A stretch of 64,000 bases of DNA from Tridacna crocea. Lineage: Eukaryota > Mollusca > Bivalvia > Cardiida > Cardiidae. A program made the translations under genes and the position numbers. This document shows, piece by piece, positions 37,898-51,667 of the stretch. The notes under the pieces are model-generated. The model saw only the letters and a list, made by a program, of their open reading frames with translations, did no database searches and was not told the origin of the DNA. The DNA is taken from positions 32,670,172-32,734,171 of the forward strand of contig OX031063.1 in assembly GCA_943736015.1 (NCBI GenBank). The letters run 5' to 3'. How positions within the stretch are numbered: the stretch's first letter is position 1; each line of letters begins with the position of its first letter.

Positions 37898-38353
37898 AGG
37901 GTGATTACATTATTTCTGACTGTTCAGAATAAGAGTTAATATCATAAAGAAGACGTTGAGGACAAAGAGTTATCGGTGAAACAACAGGGGCATAGCTTTA
38001 TCGTTGGATTGGAAGGAACATTCGATTAAGTAAGGTTCTAATTTGAAGGAAGCAGAATAAACAAGCTAACTGACTGGGGCTAAATTATGGGTGATAGCAT
38101 AGTTGTAAATACTGGGGATATATCTGTCCAACTGATAGAAAATATTACCCACCACGGATAAAGGCATACGACATTGGTTTGAGATAATAGAAGGGACATT
38201 GTTACAAGATTGGAAGAAACATCGAACTGGGAATGTCTTTCACCGTCTGAAAGGAAGTACAGGGAACCAATAGAACATCTTTCCGACTGGCGTTGCAGTT
38301 TAACAGGTAGGGAGTAAAATCTCTGGAAGGACACAGGTTTATAGCTTACTGAT

Positions 38354-39097
38354 ACATCTCACCAAGGCTACCATATCGATTCCTGAAATACCATAACGCA
38401 AACTGTTGCAGTAACATCTCACCAAGGCTACCATCTCGATTCCTAAAATAACATAACGCAATCTGTTGCAGTAACCAATGGACATCTTCGAACTGTTGGT
38501 ACATCAACAAGGCAAGGGAATTGAAAACGGGTGAATTTTAAGACAGAACACAGCTTCAGGGCCTTATGGTGTATCCGAGGGACTCATAGACTGGGGGTGT
38601 TCAGTTGTTAACTTTGGAATTGAAAACGCATGCATTTTAAGACAGAACACAGCTTCAGGGCCTTATGGTGTATCAGAGGGACTCATAGACGGGGGGTGTT
38701 CAGTTGTTAACTTGGGTTCAATGCGCTGACTAATGTTTTAAGACTGGAAGACAAGTTAAATTTGGGATTCTCTCTGAAATTACTCTTACAGATTTTAACT
38801 ACATGTCAGGAAAAAGGTGTATGGGCAAAGTGTGCAAACAATACCACGAGAGTGAGGCAGTGGTTTAGGGCCTGTGTGTACATTCAACTGAGTATAGAAC
38901 AATTTCAAAGTCTACCAGGATATGAAATAGATTGGGGAAACAATCCACGAACCGAGGATACAATCTCAGGGCCCACTATGTTTGCAAAGGCCTGCTTGTT
39001 GGTTTTCGGCGCTGTGGGTATGAAATCGGCGACTGGGGGTACTGGCTTAAGAACTTGTGCAGTCAAAGAAAGGTAGAAATACAGTTTTAGGGCCTAT
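38354..39097 (+). repeat. 60-bp, 99-bp and ~100-bp repeat field, unit 6
   Basis: Just upstream, near 38298, lies the two-base 'gcagttta' change shared with unit 8. The second 99-bp copy reads 'gacggggg'. Confidence 0.85.
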
Positions 39098-39809
39098 TGA
39101 CAAGCAATTTCAAGCAGTTACAGCTAAAGATGTAAACTCAAACAAAAAGAAATATTTCTCGGACTAAATGTACAACACTTCGACTTAAGGTAAATCGAGC
39201 AAACTGAAGGCGGCAACGCATGGCATTTCCTTCAAATGAAAATAAAGACAAATTTCTAGACATTTGCATTTCACAGACCGGCGATGCATCTTACAGAAAC
39301 ACACATATAAGGGACAAAACAATGGTTAGAAGTGGTTAATCATATCGAATAATTTCCAGAGGTAAGTTTTATCTCAGTGACTAACAGTAAACCTGACTGA
39401 AGTACTGAAACAAGCAACTGGTTGATTTTCAAGCGTTTGTCGACTGGGATCAAAGAAGCAGCAAGTGCCAATGGGAACAATATTGTGCGAAGTACTGGTA
39501 AAAGAAGGCACTGATCTAACTCTAAATAGCGTATAACTTCTTTTTAATTGAATCCAAAACTGTCCGGAAAATATCGATCCTCTTGAAATTAACTTCTGCA
39601 AAATCTAAACACGTGGCTATCAAAATCTAGTGCTCACAAATTTCGTTTTTTCCATCATTGTTCTTTACAAACAGTTACATTGTCTTTTTGCACATAACAA
39701 CCCTCCAGGGATAAATAATTACAGACTAGAAATGTATCTCCCCAAGTAAAATTAAAATCTGCAGACTAAGGATACATTTGCTTACACTGAGAACATGCTC
39801 TATAGAATA

Positions 39810-42417
39810 GATGACGATTATTGCGACAGGATTTGATCTTATCTCACCATTCGTAATTCTTTCCACGAGGCTATGTGAGAAAGGCTGCCAGTGTCAATGG
39901 GAACAATATTGTGCGAAGTACTGGTAAAATGTTATCCCCCTGGCCTCCACCTCCCCTTACGGCCAGCCCTTTAAATCACCATCTTTTATAACAACATGGA
40001 TATCTCATTTAATGGGTCCTTCATTCAATGCAGCTAACACTTATAAAAGCCAACATGTGCCTATTACTATCTAGCACTAGTTTTTCTGTCATTACCCTTT
40101 CACAATTATTAATTTCTTCATCTACAATACAATCTTTCCTCTATATAGTAGAAATGTCAAAATCAAAACCTTTCTCAAACACCCTTCCTCAGGTGAAAGT
40201 AAAATCGCGGACTTAAGATACATTTGCTTAGACTGAGAATTCACTACATAGAATTGATGACGATTATTGCGACAGGATTTAATCTTATCTCAGCACTCAT
40301 AATTCTTTCGACGAGGCTATGTGAGAAAGGCTGCCAGTGTCAATGGGAACAATATTGTGCGAAGTACTGGTAAATAGTTATCACCCTGGCCTCCACCTCC
40401 CCTTACAGCCAGCCCTTTAAATCACCATCTTTTAGAACAGCATGGATATCTTATTTACTGGGTCCTTCAGTCAATGCAGGTAACACTTATTAAACCCAAC
40501 ACATGCCTATTACTATCTAGCACTACCTTTTCTCTCATCAGCTTCACACATTTATCAATTTCTTCATCAACAATACAATCTTTCCGCTATAAAGTAAGAA
40601 TGTCAAAATCAAAAACCTTCTCATGCTCCCTTCCTCTGGTGAAAGTAAAATCTGTAGACTAAGGATACATTTGCTTAGACTGTGAATATGCTCTACAGAA
40701 TTGATGACGATTATTGCGACAGGATTTGATCTTATCTCACCATTCGTAATTCTTTCCACGAGGCTATGTGAGAAAGGCTGCCAGTGTCAATGGGAACAAT
40801 ACTGTGAGAAGTACTGGTAAAATGTTATCCCCCTGGCCTCCACCTCCCCTTACAGCCAGCCCTATAAATCACCATCTTTTATAACAACATGGAAATCTCA
40901 TTTAATGCATCCTTCATTCAATGCAGGTAACACTTATAAAAGCCAACATGTGCCTATTGCCATCTGGCAGTATTTTTTCTGTCATTACCCTTTAACAATT
41001 ATTAATTTCTTCATCTACAATACAATCTTTCCTCTATATAGTAGAAATGTCAAAATCAAAACCTTTCTCGAACACCCTTCCTCGGGTGAAAGTAAAATCT
41101 GCGGACTTAAGATACATTTGCTTAGACTGAGAATTCACTCCATAGAATTGATGACGGTTATTGCGACAGGATTTAATCTTATCTCAGCACTCATAATTCT
41201 TTCGACGAGGCTACGTGAGAAAGGCTGCCAGTGTCAATGGGAACAATATTGTGCGAAGTACTGGTAAAAAGTTATCACCCTGGCCTCTACCTCCCCTTAC
41301 AGCCAGCCCTTTAAATCACCATCTTTTAGAACAACATGGATATCTTATTTACTGGGTCCTTCAGTCAATGCAGGTAACACTTATTAAACCCAACACATGC
41401 CTATTACTATCTAGCACTACCTTTTCTCTCATCAGCTTCACATATTTATCAATTTCTTCATCCACAATACAATTTTTCCGCTATAAAGTAAAAGTGTCAA
41501 AATCAAAAACCTTCTCAAGCTCCCTTCCTCTGGTGAAAGTAAAATCTGTAGACTAAGGATACATTTGTTTAGACAGAATATGCTCTATAGAATTGATGAC
41601 GATTATTGCGACAGGATTTGATCTTATCTCACCATTCGCAATTCTTTCCACGAGGCTATGTGAGAAAGGCTGCCAGTGTCAATGGGAACAACATTGTGTG
41701 AAGTACTGGTAAAAAGTTATCCCCCTGGCCTCCACCTCCCCTTACAGCCAGCCCTTTAAATCACCATCTTTTATAACAACATGGATATCTCATTTAATGG
41801 ATCCTTCATTCAATGCAGCTAACACTTATTAAACCCAACACGTGCCTATTGCTATCTAGCACTAGTTTTTCTGTCATTACCCTTTCACAATTATAAATTT
41901 CTTCATCTACAATAAAATCTTTACACTATATAATAGAAGTGTCAAAATCAAAACATTCCTCAAACACTCTTCCTCTGGTGAAAGTAAAATCTGCAGACTT
42001 AAGATACATTTGCTTAGACTGAGAATTCACTCCATAGAATTGATGACGATTATTGCGACAGGATTTAATCTTCTCTCAGCACACATACTTCTTTCGACGA
42101 GGCTATGTGAGAAAGGCTGCCAGTGTCAATGGGAACAATATTGTGCGAAGTACTGGTAAAAAGTTATCCCCCTGGCCTCCACCTCCCCTTACAGCCAGCC
42201 CTTTAAATCACCATCTTTTATAACAACATGCATATCGTATTTGATGGATCCTTTATTCAATGCAGGTAACACATATCGAAGCCAACACATACCTATAGAA
42301 ATCTAGCACAGTATAGATATTTCGCTTTTCTGACATTAGCCTTACAAATTTAACAATTTCTTCATCCACAATACAACCTTTCCACTATAAAGTAAAAAAT
42401 GATAAATTCAAAACCTT
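39810..42417 (+). repeat. Six 446-bp monomers (ABABAB), unit 6
   Basis: B-type unit alleles: 'catgctc' near 40623, 'cactccatag' near 41138 and 'taccctttc' near 41881. Confidence 0.92.
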
Positions 42418-42840
42418 TTCTCAAACTCACTCCCTCTCACACTCACTGCCTCTCTGTTGCTGTCTCTCGGTTTTCATGTCTCTAAAAATCCAGGGGCACA
42501 TAAGTAACATTCAAGTAATGTTCATGTCGGCCTTAAAACACCAAGAAAACAAACACATTTATCTCCACTAATAAATCCGGTATCGGCTTTGCCATCATCA
42601 TCACCAACTCAACCATCGAAACTACCATCACCATTATTATAACCATCAACATCATCATCAAAGCAATTATTAAAAAGCGTTAAAAAACACCATAGCTTTG
42701 TGTTAAGTTACAGCAAACTCTTGAACAGTTCAGGAAAACATCTTTTTCCATTCAAATCAGTTACCTTTCTTTGATTAATCTAAAAATCTTTCACACCATT
42801 CCAAACTCAAAACTTTTCTTTGACTACAGAGATTTTCGAA

Positions 42841-43134
42841 AATCAATTCGGTCGATAGAGTATAGAACTTGAGACATGGGTTAGCTGGTTTGATTCCCCT
42901 ACTCGGCCCTGTCTTTCCGAGGTTTGATAATAATTTTTGCGACAGGATTGATTCTTAGCTAGCCTCTCAAAAGTACTTGTAATAATAGTTATGTTTATAA
43001 AAGGAGTAATTTGCATTTGGAAAATATTGTACAAAGGACTGGTTACTGAACCTACAGCAAAGTCTAGGTAGGAGCACTGGCCGCAGCGATATAATTGAAA
43101 TATTGTTGAAAACGGTGTTGAACCACATGCAATC
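42841..43134 (+). repeat. SINE-like element alpha, unit 6/7 boundary
   Basis: Copy of 7044-7337. The sequence just upstream reads 'cacaccattcc', shared with units 2 and 8. Confidence 0.6.
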
Positions 43135-43253
43135 AAGCAATTAATCGATCAACCAGTTCAGTCCCCCTTCTTTTATTTACCTGATATACTTCACAGCATT
43201 TTCAAATCAACACAGTTTCTTCACCTTCCAAAGATTCTGAAAAAGGTACATGT

Positions 43254-44096
43254 ATTCGGTCCGCATTGCCCGGAACGCGAGGCACGGCTTGGCTGGTTTG
43301 TATCCCCTGCTCGGTCAGTTCTTTCCGAGAGCTGATGATACTCACTGTAGAAGCATTAATTTTTCTGAGCAGCAGTTTTGACTATAATTGTGGAAAAGTA
43401 GTCAATGGCTTGGGACGAATATCGTGAGAAGTACTAGTTACTGAAACTACAGGAACGCATAGGCAAGAGTATTGGCCCCCGCAACGTAACTCGAATATCG
43501 TTGAAAACGGTGTTAAACACATATATTTAACTCATATATTTATTTTCAGAACACTTTTTAACGCATGCCTATTAAAATAGCACGAAACCTAAATTTGTCT
43601 TTTCTGTCATTAATCTTTCCAAACTTAACAATTTCTTTATCCACAATGCAGCCCTGCTACTATAAAGTAAAAGTGTCCAAATCAAATGCGCTTTCCAACT
43701 TTCCATTTAACAAGTTCTCTCTCTTTCTCTCTCTCACTGGTGAATAATGTTTTGATGTTTATGACATTGAGCATGTGAGACAGCAGCCAGTGGATATAAT
43801 ATTATGATGAGCACTAGATAAAGAAAACCATAAAAGGTTCGAGAACAGGGAGCCGCTAGTTTGATTCCCGGCTCGGTCGATTTTTTCCGACAATTGCTTA
43901 CAGTCATTGCGATTATGATTCATTCATTTCTCAACCTTTATCATTATTTCGACAATTCTTATGTTGGAAAGTAGTAAGTGCCTTGGAAATGATATTGTGC
44001 GTAATACTGGTAAAAGTAATTCCAGGAGAGGATAAGTTCACGGGCCGCCGCAATATGAACTGAAATAATATTGTAAACGACGTTTTAACACTCTTC
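43254..44096 (+). repeat. SINE-like elements beta and gamma, unit 7
   Basis: Carries 'acgcgagg' in the beta head near 43277, shared with unit 3 only. Confidence 0.55.
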
Positions 44097-44470
44097 AATA
44101 AATACTGCATACTTATAGCATTGAGAATCTTACGTTCATTTTTATGACTTATTTTCAATAGATAGATGCTTTAGATCATAAAATGGGAACCTTGTTTTTT
44201 TCGGCATTCATTAGGTAAATAGCCGAGGTTGATACGGAATTCAAATCGGTCGTATGTAGAAACAGGGTGATTACATAATCTTGTAAGATCTTGCCAGGAT
44301 ATCTAAAATGTGCAAGTAACACCATAACATTTCTTTCTGAATATTCGAAGGATAATAGAGTTAGATTACACTCAAAATTACGGACTGAAGGATTTTTATT
44401 GTAATTTATTGTAGGAAGTACATTTTTTGGGGGAAAAGGATGGACATTGTGGTCAGAGAAGACAGTCTTT

Positions 44471-44473
<3 letters not shown>

Positions 44474-44502
<29 letters not shown>

Positions 44503-45062
44503 AATAAAAGGAAAAAAAAGCGTAAGAGATTGATAGGATGGAGAGACAAGAGTAAAGTTTGCAGGAAGGAAAGCGAAAGAAAGACAGACAGAGAGAACGT
44601 AACAGAATAGGGAGTGACAGGAAAATGAGACAGAAGATGGTGGAAGAGCGGAAGAGACAGAAAGCAACAGAGATAGGGAGACTGTGAAAGAAGGCAATGA
44701 GATACAGGTAGAAAGAGGAGAGAAATAAAAGGAGAGAAGGAAGAGAAATGGGAAGGGATAGACAGTGATACACAGAGCGAGAGAAAGACAGAGAGCGAGA
44801 GAGACAGACAGACAGACAGAGAAACAGCGAGAGACTGAGCCTGGAAAACAGTGTTGAGAGAAAGATGAAATAAGGGACAGAGAGTAAGAAGAAAAGAGTT
44901 CGAAAGGCAGTAGATAGAAGGTGAGAGACAGAGAGAAAGAGAAACAATAGAGATACACAAAATTAAATGGAGAGAGGTGAAGAAAGACAGAAATTGTTAA
45001 AAGAGAGACAGAAATAGATAAAGAAAAGGAGAAGAGATAGAGTGTGTGAGACGACAGAAATG
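44474..45062. repeat. Purine-rich block, (GATA)7, unit 7
   Basis: GATA run at 44474-44501, preceded by 'ttgggggaaaagg' as in units 3 and 8. Confidence 0.9.
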
Positions 45063-45518
45063 AGGGTGATTACATTATTTCAGACTGTTCAGAATAAGAG
45101 TTAATATCATAAAGAAGACGTTGAGGACAAAGAGTTATCGGTGAAACAACAGGGGCATAGCTTTATCGTTGGATTGGAAGGAACATTCGATTAAGTAAGG
45201 TTCTAATTTGAAGGAAGCAGAATAAACAAGCTAACTGACTGGGGCTAAATTATGGGTGATAGCATAGTTGTAAATACTGGGGATATATCTGTCCAACTGA
45301 TAGAAAATATTACCCACCACGGATAAAGGCATACGACATTGGTTTGAGATAATAGAAGGGACATTGTTACAAGATTGGAAGAAACATCGAACTGGGAATG
45401 TCTTTCACCGTCTGAAAGGAAGTACAGGGAACCAATAGAACATCTTTCCGACTGGCGTTGCAGGCTAACAGGTAGGGAGTAAAATCTCTGGAAGGACACA
45501 GGTTTATAGCTTACTGAT

Positions 45519-46262
45519 ACATCTCACCAAGGCTACCATATCGATTCCTGAAATACCATAACGCAAACTGTTGCAGTAACATCTCACCAAGGCTACCATC
45601 TCGATTCCTAAAATAACATAACGCAATCTGTTGCAGTAACCAATGGACATCTTCGAACTGTTGGTACATCAACAAGGCAAGGGAATTGAAAACGGGTGAA
45701 TTTTAAGACAGAACACAGCTTCAGGGCCTTATGGTGTATCCGAGGGACTCATACACTGGGGGTGTTCAGTTGTTAACTTTGGAATTGAAAACGCATGCAT
45801 TTTAAGACAGAACACAGCTTCAGGGCCTTATGGTGTATCAGAGGGACTCATAGACTGGGGGTGTTCAGTTGTTAACTTGGGTTCAATGCGCTGACTAATG
45901 TTTTAAGACTGGAAGACAAGTTAAATTTGGGATTCTCTCTGAAATTACTCTTACAGATTTTAACTACATGTCAGGAAAAAGGTGTATGGGCAAAGTGTGC
46001 AAACAATACCACGAGAGTGAGGCAGTGGTTTAGGGCCTGTGTGTACATTCAACTGAGTATAGAACAATTTCAAAGTCTACCAGGATATGAAATAGATTGG
46101 GGAAACAATCCACGAACCGAGGATACAATCTCAGGGCCCACTATGTTTGCAAAGGCCTGCTTGTTGGTTTTCGGCGCTGTGGGTATGAAATCGGCGACTG
46201 GGGGTACTGGCTTAAGAACTTGTGCAGTCAAAGAAAGGTAGAAATACAGTTTTAGGGCCTAT
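45519..46262 (+). repeat. 60-bp, 99-bp and ~100-bp repeat field, unit 7
   Basis: The first 99-bp copy reads 'tacactggggg', shared with unit 3 only; the second reads 'gactggggg'. Confidence 0.85.
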
Positions 46263-46974
46263 TGACAAGCAATTTCAAGCAGTTACAGCTAAAGATGTAA
46301 ACTCAAACAAAAAGAAATATTTCTCGGACTAAATGTACAACACTTCGACTTAAGGTAAATCGAGCAAACTGAAGGCGGCAACGCATGGCATTTCCTTCAA
46401 ATGAAAATAAAGACAAATTTCTAGACATTTGCATTTCACAGACCGGCGATGCATCTTACAGAAACACACATATAAGGGACAAAACAATGGTTAGAAGTGG
46501 TTAATCATATCGAATAATTTCCAGAGGTAAGTTTTATCTCAGTGACTAACAGTAAACCTGACTGAAGTACTGAAACAAGCAACTGGTTGATTCTCAAGCG
46601 TTTGTCGACTGGGATCAAAGAAGCAGCAAGTGCCAATGGGAACAATATTGTGCGAAGTACTGGTAAAAGAAGGCACTGATCTAACTCTAAATAGCGTATA
46701 ACTTCTTTTTAATTGAATCCAAAACTGTCCGGAAAATATCGATCCTCTTGAAATTAACTTCTGCAAAATCTAAACACGTGGCTATCAAAATCTAGTGCTC
46801 ACAAATTTCGTTTTTTCCATCATTGTTCTTTACAAACAGTTACATTGTCTTTTTGCACATAACAACCCTCCAGGGATAAATAATTACAGACTAGAAATGT
46901 ATCTCCCCAAGTAAAATTAAAATCTGCAGACTAAGGATACATTTGCTTACACTGAGAACATGCTCTATAGAATA

Positions 46975-49582
46975 GATGACGATTATTGCGACAGGATTTG
47001 ATCTTATCTCACCATTCGTAATTCTTTCCACGAGGCTATGTGAGAAAGGCTGCCAGTGTCAATGGGAACAATATTGTGCGAAGTACTGGTAAAATGTTAT
47101 CCCCCTGGCCTCCACCTCCCCTTACGGCCAGCCCTTTAAATCACCATCTTTTATAACAACATGGATATCTCATTTAATGGGTCCTTCATTCAATGCAGCT
47201 AACACTTATAAAAGCCAACATGTGCCTATTACTATCTAGCACTAGTTTTTCTGTCATTACCCTTTCACAATTATTAATTTCTTCATCTACAATACAATCT
47301 TTCCTCTATATAGTAGAAATGTCAAAATCAAAACCTTTCTCAAACACCCTTCCTCAGGTGAAAGTAAAATCGCGGACTTAAGATACATTTGCTTAGACTG
47401 AGAATTCACTACATAGAATTGATGACGATTATTGCGACAGGATTTAATCTTATCTCAGCACTCATAATTCTTTCGACGAGGCTATGTGAGAAAGGCTGCC
47501 AGTGTCAATGGGAACAATATTGTGCGAAGTACTGGTAAATAGTTATCACCCTGGCCTCCACCTCCCCTTACAGCCAGCCCTTTAAATCACCATCTTTTAG
47601 AACAGCATGGATATCTTATTTACTGGGTCCTTCAGTCAATGCAGGTAACACTTATTAAACCCAACACATGCCTATTACTATCTAGCACTACCTTTTCTCT
47701 CATCAGCTTCACACATTTATCAATTTCTTCATCAACAATACAATCTTTCCGCTATAAAGTAAGAATGTCAAAATCAAAAACCTTCTCATGCTCCCTTCCT
47801 CTGGTGAAAGTAAAATCTGTAGACTAAGGATACATTTGCTTAGACTGTGAATATGCTCTACAGAATTGATGACGATTATTGCGACAGGATTTGATCTTAT
47901 CTCACCATTCGTAATTCTTTCCACGAGGCTATGTGAGAAAGGCTGCCAGTGTCAATGGGAACAATACTGTGAGAAGTACTGGTAAAATGTTATCCCCCTG
48001 GCCTCCACCTCCCCTTACAGCCAGCCCTATAAATCACCATCTTTTATAACAACATGGAAATCTCATTTAATGCATCCTTCATTCAATGCAGGTAACACTT
48101 ATAAAAGCCAACATGTGCCTATTGCCATCTGGCAGTATTTTTTCTGTCATTACCCTTTAACAATTATTAATTTCTTCATCTACAATACAATCTTTCCTCT
48201 ATATAGTAGAAATGTCAAAATCAAAACCTTTCTCGAACACCCTTCCTCGGGTGAAAGTAAAATCTGCGGACTTAAGATACATTTGCTTAGACTGAGAATT
48301 CACTCCATAGAATTGATGACGGTTATTGCGACAGGATTTAATCTTATCTCAGCACTCATAATTCTTTCGACGAGGCTACGTGAGAAAGGCTGCCAGTGTC
48401 AATGGGAACAATATTGTGCGAAGTACTGGTAAAAAGTTATCACCCTGGCCTCTACCTCCCCTTACAGCCAGCCCTTTAAATCACCATCTTTTAGAACAAC
48501 ATGGATATCTTATTTACTGGGTCCTTCAGTCAATGCAGGTAACACTTATTAAACCCAACACATGCCTATTACTATCTAGCACTACCTTTTCTCTCATCAG
48601 CTTCACATATTTATCAATTTCTTCATCCACAATACAATCTTTCCGCTATAAAGTAAAAGTGTCAAAATCAAAAACCTTCTCAAGCTCCCTTCCTCTGGTG
48701 AAAGTAAAATCTGTAGACTAAGGATACATTTGTTTAGACAGAATATGCTCTATAGAATTGATGACGATTATTGCGACAGGATTTGATCTTATCTCACCAT
48801 TCGCAATTCTTTCCACGAGGCTATGTGAGAAAGGCTGCCAGTGTCAATGGGAACAACATTGTGTGAAGTACTGGTAAAAAGTTATCCCCCTGGCCTCCAC
48901 CTCCCCTTACAGCCAGCCCTTTAAATCACCATCTTTTATAACAACATGGATATCTCATTTAATGGATCCTTCATTCAATGCAGCTAACACTTATTAAACC
49001 CAACACGTGCCTATTGCTATCTAGCACTAGTTTTTCTGTCATTACCCTTTCACAATTATAAATTTCTTCATCTACAATAAAATCTTTACACTATATAATA
49101 GAAGTGTCAAAATCAAAACATTCCTCAAACACTCTTCCTCTGGTGAAAGTAAAATCTGCAGACTTAAGATACATTTGCTTAGACTGAGAATTCACTCCAT
49201 AGAATTGATGACGATTATTGCGACAGGATTTAATCTTCTCTCAGCACACATACTTCTTTCGACGAGGCTATGTGAGAAAGGCTGCCAGTGTCAATGGGAA
49301 CAATATTGTGCGAAGTACTGGTAAAAAGTTATCCCCCTGGCCTCCACCTCCCCTTACAGCCAGCCCTTTAAATCACCATCTTTTATAACAACATGCATAT
49401 CGTATTTGATGGATCCTTTATTCAATGCAGGTAACACATATCGAAGCCAACACATACCTATAGAAATCTAGCACAGTATAGATATTTCGCTTTTCTGACA
49501 TTAGCCTTACAAATTTAACAATTTCTTCATCCACAATACAACCTTTCCACTATTAAGTAAAAAATGATAAATTCAAAACCTT
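46975..49582 (+). repeat. Six 446-bp monomers (ABABAB), unit 7
   Basis: B-type unit alleles in monomers 2-5, but the monomer 6 tail reads 'ctattaagtaaaa' as in units 1 and 5. Private 'caatcttt' near 48640 in monomer 4. Confidence 0.92.
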
Positions 49583-50005
49583 TTCTCAAACTCACTCCCT
49601 CTCACACTCACTGCCTCTCTGTTGCTGTCTCTCGGTTTTCATGTCTCTAAAAATCCAGGGGCACATAAGTAACATTCAAGTAATGTTCATGTCGGCCTTA
49701 AAACACCAAGAAAACAAACACATTTATCTCCACTAATAAATCCGGTATCGGCTTTGCCATCATCATCACCAACTCAACCATCGAAACTACCATCACCATT
49801 ATTATAACCATCAACATCATCATCAAAGCAATTATTAAAAAGCGTTAAAAAACACCATAGCTTTGTGTTAAGTTACAGCAAACTCTTGAACAGTTCAGGA
49901 AAACATCTTTTTCCATTCAAATCAGTTACCTTTCTTTGATTAATCTAAAAATCTTTCACACTATTCCAAACTCAAAACTTTTCTTTGACTACAGAGATTT
50001 TCGAA

Positions 50006-50299
50006 AATCAATTCGGTCGATAGAGTATAGAACTTGAGACATGGGTTAGCTGGTTTGATTCCCCTACTCGGCCCTGTCTTTCCGAGGTTTGATAATAATT
50101 TTTGCGACAGGATTGATTCTTAGCTAGCCTCTCAAAAGTACTTGTAATAATAGTTATGTTTATAAAAGGAGTAATTTGCATTTGGAAAATATTGTACAAA
50201 GGACTGGTTACTGAACCTACAGCAAAGTCTAGGTAGGAGCACTGGCCGCAGCGATATAATTGAAATATTGTTGAAAACGGTGTTGAACCACATGCAATC
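50006..50299 (+). repeat. SINE-like element alpha, unit 7/8 boundary
   Basis: Copy of 7044-7337; the upstream site reads 'cacactattcc', the state of units 1 and 3-5. Confidence 0.6.
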
Positions 50300-50418
50300 A
50301 AGCAATTAATCGATCAACCAGTTCAGTCCCCCTTCTTTTATTTACCTGATATACTTCACAGCATTTTCAAATCAACACAGTTTCTTCACCTTCCAAAGAT
50401 TCTGAAAAAGGTACATGT

Positions 50419-51261
50419 ATTCGGTCCGCATTGCCCGGAACGTGAGGCACGGCTTGGCTGGTTTGTATCCCCTGCTCGGTCAGTTCTTTCCGAGAGCTGA
50501 TGATACTCACTGTAGAAGCATTAATTTTTCTGAGCAGCAGTTTTGACTATAATTGTGGAAAAGTAGTCAATGGCTTGGGACGAATATCGTGAGAAGTACT
50601 AGTTACTGAAACTACAGGAACGCATAGGCAAGAGTATTGGCCCCCGCAACGTAACTCGAATATCGTTGAAAACGGTGTTAAACACATATATTTAACTCAT
50701 ATATTTATTTTCAGAACACTTTTTAACTCATGCCTATTAAAATAGCACGAAACCTAAATTTGTCTTTTCTGTCATTAATCTTTCCAAACTTAACAATTTC
50801 TTTATCCACAATGCAGCCCTGCTACTATAAAGTAAAAGTGTCCAAATCAAATGCGCTTTCCAACTTTCCATTTAACAAGTTCTCTCTCTTTCTCTCTCTC
50901 ACTGGTGAATAATGTTTTGATGTTTATGACATTGAGCATGTGAGACAGCAGCCAGTGGATATAATATTATGATGAGCACTAGATAAAGAAAACCATAAAA
51001 GGTTCGAGAACAGGGAGCCGCTAGTTTGATTCCCGGCTCGGTCGATTTTTTCCGACAATTGCTTACAGTCATTGCGATTATGATTCATTCATTTCTCAAC
51101 CTTTATCATTATTTCGACAATTCTTATGTTGGAAAGTAGTAAGTGCCTTGGAAATGATATTGTGCGTAATACTGGTAAAAGTAATTCCAGGAGAGGATAA
51201 GTTCACGGGCCGCCGCAATATGAACTGAAATAATATTGTAAACGACGTTTTAACACTCTTC
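50419..51261 (+). repeat. SINE-like elements beta and gamma, unit 8
   Basis: Private 'taactcatgcc' near 50730 in the tail of beta. Confidence 0.55.
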
Positions 51262-51635
51262 AATAAATACTGCATACTTATAGCATTGAGAATCTTACGT
51301 TCATTTTTATGACTTATTTTCAATAGATAGATGCTTTAGATCATAAAATGGGAACCTTGTTTTTTTCGGCATTCATTAGGTAAATAGCCGAGGTTGATAC
51401 GGAATTCAAATCGGTCGTATGTAGAAACAGGGTGATTACATAATCTTGTAAGATCTTGCCAGGATATCTAAAATGTGCAAGTAACACCATAACATTTCTT
51501 TCTGAATATTCGAAGGATAATAGAGTTAGATTACACTCAAAATTACGGACTGAAGGATTTTTATTGTAATTTATTGTAGGAAGTACATTTTTTGGGGGAA
51601 AAGGATGGACATTGTGGTCAGAGAAGACAGTCTTT

Positions 51636-51638
<3 letters not shown>

Positions 51639-51667
<29 letters not shown>

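Larger units (their letters stand above)
35790..42954 (+). repeat. Macrosatellite unit 6 (7165 bp)
   Basis: Seven GATA repeats and the long TG form. It shares with unit 8 only a two-base change in which 'gcaggcta' becomes 'gcagttta' near 38298. Its 3' half carries the B-type variants, plus C at the equivalent of 7000 as in units 2 and 8. Confidence 0.97.
42955..50119 (+). repeat. Macrosatellite unit 7 (7165 bp), mosaic copy
   Basis: Seven GATA repeats. The 5' half shares 'acgcgagg' and 'tacactgg' with unit 3 only. The middle has the B-type variants of units 2, 6, 8 and 9. At the equivalents of 6592 and 7000 it returns to the unit-1/5 state. One private change, near 48640, makes 'caatcttt' where the other copies have 'caattttt'. 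Confidence 0.97.
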
